Assembly (NCBI GenBank): GCA_949361645.1
Contig: OX442433.1
Coordinates: 4,521,720 to 4,585,719, forward strand
Origin: Spongilla lacustris
Taxonomy: Eukaryota > Porifera > Demospongiae > Spongillida > Spongillidae
DNA: 64,000 nt
Direction: 5' to 3'
Shown one piece after another: positions 55,420-64,000 of the stretch. A program made the position numbers and the translations under genes. The notes beneath the pieces were generated by a model that had not been told where the DNA came from, ran no database searches, and was given only the letters and a program-made list of their open reading frames with translations. Numbering within the stretch: position 1 is the stretch's first letter; each line of letters opens with the position of its first letter.

Positions 55420-55994
55420 ACAGTGCTTATCACAAAGAGAGTAAAAAGTGAAAATTGTCAGTATTTTAGTGATAACTCTGCAACCAAACATGATCTTATG
55501 GATTCAGCATGCATTTTTGTATCATGTTCTGAATTTTTGGTGTGTCACGTGATATGTTTACGTTTCCGGGCAACGTAAGGTTAAAATGACATTTTTGTTG
55601 TGTAGCTCATGAACGCAATGGAGGTAAGGTTTCAAATTTAGAACACCATTACATTGTCATAGTCTGCATGTCCATGAGCTACTTGGCGCACAAAGCTCAA
55701 ACTGCTCGTGGACATGCAGACTATAACGGTGTAATGGCATTATAAATTTGAAATCTTAATTCAATTGCGTTGATGCGTTATAAAACAAAAATGTCATTTT
55801 AACCTTATGCTCCTTGCAGTAGTCCAGAAGTGTAAACATATCACTTGATACATCAGTAATTTACAGCATGATACAAAAATGCATGTTGAATCGAAATATG
55901 TAATTAGTTTTTTCATATCATGTTGGGTTGCAGGGCCTTATGGCTAAAAAACTGAGATTTTTCATTTTTTTACTCTCTTTGTGATAAATACTGT
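55420..55994. mobile_element. Foldback element, about 570 bp
   Basis: The outer ends are ACAGTGCTTATCACAAAGAG and the complement of CTCTTTGTGATAAATACTGT. The arms pair for about 270 bp with moderate divergence, meeting near 55680-55700. An ATTAAGTCACGCGCTGAAAAG block at 55292 resembles the flank of the 28017 foldback. Confidence 0.82.
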
Positions 55995-56447
55995 AGACTG
56001 GGAACCTTGATCGTAAGGCCTGCAATACACTGATATAACTGATGTGCCATACCCGACTGTACATAGCATATAGCTTTGATTTGATATGTTACGTCAGGGT
56101 GACATCACTGACTTCGAGCCCCAAAATTGGTGGCTTCCGGGAAATTAAAATCATATTTATACTACGCTGCACCCGGACCCAGGCCAGACCAGACGCAGGC
56201 AGCTACCCCTGGCAAGGTATGTGTCATAATGTGTGGCTTGTTAATTGTAGTGAGACATGTAAACATTTGCCCCTTCGCTGTAAGCAATGGGCCGTAGGCG
56301 CGTACGTGTTAAACTATCTGGAGTTTCTCATCACCGTTTAGCGCGAATATAACATCTTGTGTCGGAGAAGATAGTTTCTTCATTCTAACATAAGTATGAG
56401 TGTGGCTGAAAGTTTTAGAACTGCATAGGTAGTCTTGTATCGAGACA

Positions 56448-56809
56448 ATGAATGATGGCATAAGAACTGTCGACAACACGAGAATGACGCCCCCAACTCA
56501 CTACTTAGCACAAGACGTAGCACACAAGAGGAAGTGCGAGTTTGCCGTAAAGGCCGGATACCGCTGGGACCAGGCGGAGGCAGTGTTACTGGCCAAACCC
56601 GACGCGACGGAAGACGAGATATTGGCGAAACTTGTACATCTCTCTGCCAGAGCATCTCCTACACCCAAGTCAAGGTCATTTTCGTCCATACGGTTTGGGG
56701 GCGAACCACCACCGCCAACACCACCACCAGGAGATACATCTTGTTTGAGACCAATTGTCGTAGATGGCAGCAATGTGGCAATGAAGTGAGTACTAATAAA
56801 TTGTGCCAG

Positions 56810-56842
<33 letters not shown>

Positions 56843-57048
56843 TGTATGTGTGTGTATGTGTGTGTGTGTGCATGTGTGTGTGCATGTGTGTGTATGCATG
56901 TGTGTATGTGTGCATGTCTGTGTGCATGCGTGTGCATGTGAGTGTATGTGTGCATGTGTGTGTGTGTTGTTTGTGTGTGTGTGTTGTGTGTGTGGTATTT
57001 GCATGCATAGCATTCATGTGAAATCCTTAAGGTGTTGGAGTTTATGCA

Positions 57049-57098
<50 letters not shown>

Positions 57099-57170
57099 TG
57101 TTTGCATGCATAGCATTCATGTAGATAGTAAGTGAAATCCTTAAGGTGTTGGAATTTGCACTGAGGTATG

Positions 57171-57231
<61 letters not shown>

Positions 57232-59016
57232 GGTATGTGTTCTTGTGCTTATCAAGTAAGTGTACACAAGGAGTTGGAATTTGGACTGAGGTGGTTAGTG
57301 CTTGTGGGAATGAGACAAGATAAATTGATTAAGTGGTGGGCTTCCAAACACTTTCAGTATGCATAGTCAGGTATTCCCCTTTAGAAGAACTAGTGCAATT
57401 GAATTCATTACTATTATCTATTTTGTTATTCTATTTACAGACATGGGAATGGAAATTTTTTCTCTTGTCAAGGCATACTGCTGGCAGTCCAGTACTTCAG
57501 AGATAGAGGACATCAAGAAATAACTGTTTTTGTTCCATCATGGAGAAAGGAAGCCTCAAAACCAGATTCGCCAATAACTGATCAGGATATTTTGTTGCAG
57601 TTGGAAAAGGCAGGACAACTTGTGTTCACTCCTTCTAAACGCATTGGGGAAAAAAGGATTGTCTGCTATGATGACAGATTTATTGTAAAACTTGCTACTA
57701 CCAACAGGGGAGTGATTGTCTCAAATGACAACTATCGTGACTTGCTTAATGAGAGTGACGCTTGGCGGGAAACAATTGAAAAGAGGGTGCTGATGTTTGC
57801 TTTTGTCAAGGACTTATTTATGGTTCCCGATGATCCTTATGGAAGGAATGGGCCAACTCTTGAGCAGTTATTGAAGTTTGATACAAGTCCACCTCCACCG
57901 AAGGGACAGGCCGCACACAAGCAGTCGGGGAAGATATGTCCTTATGCTGATAAGTGCACCTTTGGTAAGAAGTGTCGCTTCTACCACCCAGAGAGGGAGG
58001 AGACCAATAGCTCCAGTAAAGTTGGCTCCAATGGTACTTCCACACCTTTAACAGAACAGAAGCTCTCACATTCGAGTCATTCCAGGGCTAACTCAACGGA
58101 AGATCTCTTGTCCACCACCAAGGCACAATCCGAATACTATTTGGGACCCGGAGCAATACCAGCCCATCCCTCGAGGAATTTGGACATTTCCGAAATTGAA
58201 GAAAAGCTATCTGCGCTCAGTATTGTGCCGGACCTGCACACGCCCGAAGTTGAACAGGGAACATCAAATTACTTCTCCAGTAACAATTTGGAGAGGAAGT
58301 TCATTCATTCCATGCCACCCTTGCAGGCTGCCGAGCATTCTGGATATCGGTGCTCATCTGCTGTCCAAATGCCGCTTCACGACGTCCCCTTGGTGACTAC
58401 AGCCAAACGCTTCACATATCCCATTGCCCAACCCACTGGGCACCAATCCAAGCTAGTTCAAGATCCTGTCGTATATACCCCTGTTCAGGTTGGAGCTATG
58501 GGTAACACCCCGGAACACTTACGGAGCAGCCACATGCCCTCCCAGCCCACGCGCAGGGACATGAATGGACAGTTGCTCTCGCGTGGTGTGGCAAGCGAAG
58601 CAGTGCACGTGCCCCTCCAATCCCAACTGATGCCACCTCAGCACTCGCCAGGCTACAGTCCTGCCCAGTATAGGAACCGTGACCGTCAGCTGCAGAGCCC
58701 TGTTCACTTCAGAGAACTTGGCATCCATTACCTTCAAACCCCTCAGCAGTATGCAAATTATGGCTGCCCCCAAGACCCTTACAACCGCACCTACTACACT
58801 AGTCCCACTGATACCTCTCCTCCAGACCTGTCTTGTTATCCACTGTACGTGGAGAGAGACAACCAATCTGTGCACCAGTCAAATCTTTATGGGCGTGTCC
58901 TGGCAAGATTAGGACCCGAGTATTGTAACACGATAATGAAATTCATGCAGCTTTATCCTCATGTGCAGAATGTAGAAGACATTGTGGAGTACATTCTCCG
59001 CAATCACAACCTTTGA
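56448..59016 (+). CDS. Regnase / ZC3H12-type NYN ribonuclease with CCCH zinc finger
   Basis: Two exons, 56448-56785 and 57441-59016, encode about 637 residues. In vertebrates this family degrades stem-loop mRNAs, notably inflammatory transcripts, in the cytoplasm or at the ER. An N-terminal UBA-like helix region ([20 protein letters not shown]) precedes the NYN/PIN domain. The domain starts at VVDGSN (Asp106), followed by [17 protein letters not shown] (Asp190, Asp191) and IVSNDNYRD (Asp209), so the acidic catalytic set is intact. A CCCH finger C-X5-C-X5-C-X3-H lies at 279-295. A long disordered Pro/Gln/Ser-rich part leads to a conserved C-terminal helical domain ([20 protein letters not shown]). 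The intron carries three TG microsatellites. Which vertebrate paralogue (ZC3H12A-D) it corresponds to cannot be told. Confidence 0.93.
56812..57232. repeat. Three (TG)n arrays in the Regnase-like intron
   Basis: TG-rich arrays at about 56812-56998, 57048-57097 and 57172-57229 are separated by a near-duplicated spacer (GCATGCATAGCATTCATGT and GTGAAATCCTTAAGGTGTTG). They are likely successive duplications of one unit. Many spurious Cys/Val and His/Thr frames arise here. Confidence 0.95.
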
Positions 59017-59198
59017 GTTTTTTTGTTTTTGCAAAAAATTTATGTACAAGGGACTTGCCCGCAAATTTTATTTTTATTTCAGGCATCGTAGTATGCCGGT
59101 ACTGTTGGTTGCTATAGCAACTTATTTTGTTGGATATTTTTTGTAACCTACTAATATATATGCTCTATTAGTACAATGTGTTGATGTGTAATATTGAA

Positions 59199-61769
59199 AT
59201 GGCTGTCGTGGTTTTGTTAGCGTCCATAAAGACTTTGGGACTCGTGGTGTTGTACTATTTCTTTTCCGCGGGCTTGACCTTTTACAATAAATGGACACTT
59301 ACCGTGAGTGAGCTGGGACCGAAATAGCGCGCTCGTATATCGTATATATGCTCGAGAGTACATGCACGTACAAGTACTGCATGCCCGAGCCATCAAATCT
59401 CATACCGTCCACTTTTTGTTACAGGAATTTCCTTTTCCACTCTCAATGACCATGATTCACATTTTGGCGAATTTTATTGTTGTTTGGGTATGTAGGAGAA
59501 CGTTGTTTTTGTGGTCCAAAGAATTGAGACCTGTGTTACCTTGGAAACTATACGTTCATCACATCATTCCTGTTGGTAAGGTCAGTTCTGCGTACGTGCA
59601 CTCTTCACAGCTTACCTCCTCCTAATATTAGCTGTGTTCAGCGTTTTAGACATTGGACTCTCAAACTGGAGCTTAATTTTTATTACTGTTTCATTGTAAG
59701 TTTATCACTTGAGGGGTGCTGAGATAGGTTTGATGCTCTGTGTGTTTTGTGCCTTTAACTTCTACTGGTATACCGTGATATGTTTCATGGATGACATAAT
59801 TTTAGCTGCAGAATGTGACAGCTGCTGTATAGCTGTTATGAGTAGCCCCAATCCTTCCTAGCAAAGGAAATTCTTGCCCAGGATGCCAAGAAACAATTTT
59901 GTGTCAGCACTATCAGATAATATCTGGCACTATAAAAACAATCAAGGTGATGGAAGTGGATGTGATAGTACTTTAAGATTGATTATGTCTCAATCTGGTT
60001 TTATTGGTATGTTGTTTAATTACGGCGTGGACACAATTAAGACTATTTCTTGGCATTTTGGCACCCCCCAAACAAATGTAGCATCAAATTACTCTATAGG
60101 CATTCTTCCATTGCACATAGTAGGCTCTAATGATGGATCAGTGTCTCATAACCATATATGTGTATGTTCTTGGTACCAGAGCAATTACAGATAAAGTGTT
60201 GTGGTATGGTTATTGTTTGTAATTCGCTTATCTCACTCAGGTACACCATGTCAAAATCTAGCGCTTTGATATTTATTCTCCTCTTTTCTGTTCTGCTGAG
60301 ACTGGAAAAACCTGTAAGCCGAACAGGAATATCTGGTTATATGCAGTGTGTGCAGCTGTCTTGTGTTATGTGGTGTTACTTTACTTTACCCCCAAATAAT
60401 GCACACCTCAATGCTAGAGGGTGGTGATGGTCATGGTGGTACTGTTCATAGTGGTGGGACTATTCATGTTCACCTACCATTCAACCAAGTTTGCTGTGGA
60501 AGGATTTGTGTTGGTAAGTAAACCAGCTACCAAGCACACGCTTGTTAAGGAGTCGCTATTTGTTTTATGGTTCAATTCTAGAGCTAAGCAGTTTTTGAAC
60601 CAATTTGTGTTTTTGGGGATTATATGAAGTGTTCATTACATTGAAATGTCTGTTTTTATGTTTGTTGTATACATGTACATGTAGGTGATGGTAGCATCCG
60701 TAATATCTGGCTTGAGGTGGACCACTGCACAATTGACATTACAGAGAGAAGACTTAAGTAAAAATTGCAATTTACAAGTGCAATGGAGGGTTTTTATTGT
60801 GGCATCTGGTTTCTTCACATTTAGAGTTGTCAAATCCTATAGACATGTTGTACCATCTGCTTCCCGCTATGGCACTAACTCTGCTTCCTCTGGCTCTCAC
60901 TATTGATGGTACATGTAACTCAAGAGACTGTGATAGCAGTTCGATTTAGGGGTGTTGTTATGGTAGTGGTTAATGAAAACATATTTAGGAGGTCAACACT
61001 ATTTTTGATTTAGCACCGCTAGGTGCTACAGCTATTATTGTAAATCTGGTCTTTTGCAGGAGTTCACATTGGGACTTCTGAGCTGGTCTTTCGTGCATCT
61101 AGTCTGAATATATTTTCTGTTACAACAGTTATAATACTCGGATCTGCTGTCCTGGCATTCTTTTTGAATGTTTCTGAATTTCTGCTGGTCTACCATACTT
61201 CAGGGTTGACACTGTCCATTGCTGGGATTGTTAAGGTATATGTTATGCTATTTATATTGTGCAATCACTACTGATGTACCATAGGTGCAATTACAATCTC
61301 AATGTTATGCTCCTTGGAGCATGCTGCATACACACATTGCAAACTTTGCTACCTTGCTTTCCCCCCCCTTGTACAGGAGATTATCATTCTGACTCTATCA
61401 ACCATGTGGTGGGAGGAGGACCCATTAAGTACTGTGAACATAACGGGAATGGTTATCTGCGTGGCAGGCATTACTACTCATACTACAATGAAGGCCTGGG
61501 ATTCATATAGTAAGTTTTTATAATTGGCTGGTAGGTATTTATTATGGCTTGCAAGTGGAATTCAAGTAGATCAGTCTCAGCATTAAAATAATAGGGTGTA
61601 TGTAATAACTACCACAATAAAGACCCCATTTTGCTCTACAGCACATAAGAAGGAAGTTAGTCATCCTCGAGAAGATCATGTGGAGCTGCTAACTCAGGGC
61701 CAACAGGAGTCAGATGATAACAGTGACAGTGACAGGAGTGCGGTGGTGTATAAAACAACCAGAGCATAG
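59199..61769 (+). CDS. SLC35C2: Solute carrier family 35 member C2-like transporter, 10 exons, complete
   Basis: Ten exons (59199-59303, 59425-59575, 59632-59695, 60241-60313, 60418-60513, 60685-60757, 60825-60908, 61060-61235, 61377-61509, 61642-61769) give 360 residues, close to the vertebrate length. The family is a Golgi/ERGIC triose-phosphate-transporter-fold protein linked to GDP-fucose supply and Notch fucosylation. Diagnostic blocks in order are YYFFSAGLTFYNKW, FPFPLSMTMIHI, ALD-like VLDIGLSNWSLIFITVSLYT, MSKSSALIFIL, GLFMFTYHSTKFAVEGFVLV and ISGLRWTTAQLTLQREDL. They are followed by NPIDMLYHLLP and four more hydrophobic segments. The tail is acidic and Ser-rich, as in the family. Phases agree at every junction. 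The third exon uses the acceptor at 59631. It starts 182 bp after the Regnase-like stop, same strand. Confidence 0.95.
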
Positions 61770-61873
61770 TCAATGTGTCAAATTGTATGTCTGTTTTTGT
61801 TCTTTCTTTCTTACCAATCATTCCAGTCACAATATAAAAGTTAAAAGCACACACTATGTACTGGGCAAAGCCC

Positions 61874-62288
61874 TTAAACAGTAGTACATACAGCAGGCAC
61901 TTGACACTTCTTCACTGAGGTAGATGGAGGAGTAAAAGGTGATAGCCACTTCAGACTTGGTGGAGAACCGAAGACATCAGTGAAACTTTCACACCTATAC
62001 GAATGTTTAATGATGGATGTAAACACACACACACACACACACACAGAGAAAACGTACCAACTCTTCTTCTGTCGTGTCTCTTTCTTCAGTGACTCTATAC
62101 CCTTAAACACAAACAGATAAACATGCAGTAGTAGAACACCAATGTTTTACTTACTGTCTCGTCTGTTGCAATGGAGTGAATCTGAGTGCAGAACATGATG
62201 CACGTAAATAACGAAAATAGCAATCCTTCAAATACTCCAAAGATGGTCAGAATGAACACCAATGGTCCAGGCAAGAGGGAGTCACAGC
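61874..62288 (-). CDS. Palmitoyltransferase ZDHHC3/7-like, C-terminal exons only
   Basis: Three 3' exons are visible: 62288-62155, 62101-62058 and 61994-61874 (stop). They encode the last membrane span and tail of a Golgi DHHC protein acyltransferase: LVFILTIFGVFEGLLFSLFT, MFCTQIHSIATDET, then GIESLKKETRQKKS, then DVFGSPPSLKWLSPF, ending in AVCTTV. This order matches ZDHHC3/ZDHHC7 (FCTQxHSIxTDETGIExLKK and VFGxPxSLxWxSPF). The DHHC catalytic core should lie upstream. I could not find it between 62300 and 64000, so it is probably beyond the window across a long intron. The gene is convergent with SLC35C2, with 104 bp between stop codons. Confidence 0.9.
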
Positions 62289-62299
62289 CTATATATGAA

Positions 62300-63555
62300 A
62301 GTAGATGAGTCTTTTTCAACACGTATTGATACAATCATTAGCAACACCGTACAAATATTAACTATATTATGGTGATTTACCAAACCTATACTTCTTCACC
62401 AACTACATTGCCATAATGGAAATGAGTAATTAAGGTATCGCAAAGTACGCAGGAGTGGAGAGATTCATTTTTTAAAACAACTCGTACATTAAAGCCCCAA
62501 CACTGGGAATAAATGTAATTGCTGACTAATTGTTGTTATGAAGAAAACTTTTCATGCTGTTATTCTGCACATTCAATACAAAGTTTCTTCCCAACAGGCT
62601 ATTCCACAATTGGTTCTGTATGCAAAGCTATCAATTCAGAACCCCCGCTCAAATGAAATGAGTAGTTACACTTGTATTCAGTTAGTATTATAAAGTCCAA
62701 GTTCTAAAGAAATATATATATATTAAAAACAAGCCCTTACAGCTCAATTGAATATCACTTTAATGCATGGCTGCAGATGGCTTTTAAATGCAATTAACGT
62801 CACATACTGAACAAAAGAATTGATTAGGTTTCGAATGCAACACCTCATACTCTGCCGTTTTGCAGCTGATTTCACGTAACAATTATATATATATTTGGGT
62901 GCAACTGAATTTTTTTCCAGACATTTCACGAGCTAGTAAGGATGTAGAAGTACAATAGGCATCATGCAGATTAGTTGCAATTCAAATCCTCATGCTCACA
63001 AATATCCGTTGGACAATAGATTCTTGTACTGTTCATACCCTTTCCTCCAGCAATGCACCACAGCTGATTTAAGTCACACCCAGCTCTTAACTTGGTGCCT
63101 TTTAATCCTTCAAATGTATCAAGACCCAGCAGATTTTTTTTCTTCAAGCTACCCTCTCCTCCATTCCTTGCATACACGCCCTTCGTACAATACTTCTTGG
63201 CCAAATACTGTGTTGTAGGAAAACTAACCCAACCTCATCAAAAACTAAGAAGTAAGCTAAATGTAAAATATTGTGTCAGCATATTTAGCATAATTTGTGA
63301 CTGCTAAATATAGAGCTTATTGATTAAAATAACCTGCTTCCTTTATTTTATACTGACATACGCTTATATACAAAACACTCTGAGAAAGTGCTGTTTTAAA
63401 AATGCACAACTCCCTATACAGACACCCCTGAGATGTGGACATCAACTGACACTGTTGGATTCCCCAAATGAAATCATTTTAAATGACACCCCTGAAATGT
63501 GAACTCTCTCAATGGCCCACTGTTAATAGAATTTATCTTTATTCTATTAGTAAGC
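62300..63555 (-). other. Probable ZDHHC intron, no exon recognised
   Basis: No minus-strand segment with DHHC, CRxC or membrane-span character was seen. A minus frame at 62971-63204 is unrecognised. Intron status is inferred from the acceptor at 62289. Confidence 0.45.
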
Positions 63556-63559
63556 CATG

Positions 63560-64000
63560 CCCACAACATACTTACTTCATCCATACCACCTTCACCTCAT
63601 CCATGCCACTCTCACTATACCACCCTCACCATAAACCTTCACCCATACCACCTTCACCAGTACCACCTCATCCATACCACCCATATCACCCTCAACACAT
63701 AACACCATATCACCCTCAACCCGTAACACCCATATCACCCTCAATCCATAACACCCATATCATCCTCAATCCATAACACCCATATCACCCTCAACCCATA
63801 ACACCCATGTCACCCTCAACCCGTAACACCCATATCACCCTCAACCCGTAACACCCATGTCACCCTCAACCTAACACCCATATCACCCTCAACCTGTAAC
63901 ACCCATATCACCCTCAACCTAACACCCATATCACCCTCAACCCATAACACCCATATCACCCTCAACACGTAACACCCATGTCACCCGCAACACGTAACAC
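63560..64000 (+). repeat. 25-bp minisatellite (ATAACACCCATATCACCCTC unit)
   Basis: About 17 copies with a few variants (CCGTAACACCCATGTCACCC) continue to the window edge. A degenerate CATACCACC-rich lead-in starts at about 63580. Confidence 0.92.

Noticed and set aside
56501..57366. Cys/Val-rich and His/Thr-rich frames
   Set aside because: Translations of TG/CA microsatellites in the intron of the Regnase-like gene.

Overview
This window looks like nuclear DNA of a marine animal, probably a sponge or another early-branching invertebrate. That placement is an inference from animal housekeeping genes with many GT-AG introns (several only 50-75 bp), abundant DNA transposons, minisatellites and GT/CA runs. 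One 200-base assembly gap lies at 25493-25692. Exon boundaries below were derived by hand from splice motifs, reading phase and remembered family sequence.

Left part (1-23 kb). The window opens with the 5' exon of a mitochondrial malonyl-CoA:ACP transacylase gene (MCAT, minus). It is divergent from a complete 29-exon VARP/ANKRD27 gene (399-13678, plus), only 79 bp away. Convergent to that are two tandem minus-strand genes. Each encodes an adenosine/adenine-deaminase-like domain fused to a bacterial-type LOG (SLOG, 'lysine decarboxylase') nucleotide-hydrolase domain. In both paralogues the deaminase domain has lost different catalytic residues, while the LOG signature is kept. This is the most novel system in the window.

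Middle part (17-50 kb) is gene-poor and built from mobile DNA. It holds a TTAA-flanked element carrying its own 31-bp minisatellite, LINE 3' fragments, a pogo/Tigger-like element with about 0.6-0.7 kb terminal inverted repeats and TA duplications, a hAT remnant, Ty3/gypsy gag, RT and integrase fragments, several large foldback elements and many minisatellites. I found no credible host gene in 24-52 kb.

Right part (52-64 kb) is genic again: an intronless seven-transmembrane receptor with an apparent frameshift, a complete two-exon Regnase/ZC3H12-type ribonuclease, a complete ten-exon SLC35C2-type transporter, and the 3' end of a convergent ZDHHC3/7-type palmitoyltransferase. VARP, SLC35C2 and ZDHHC3/7 all belong to endomembrane or Golgi trafficking, but nothing in the layout shows that they are co-regulated.
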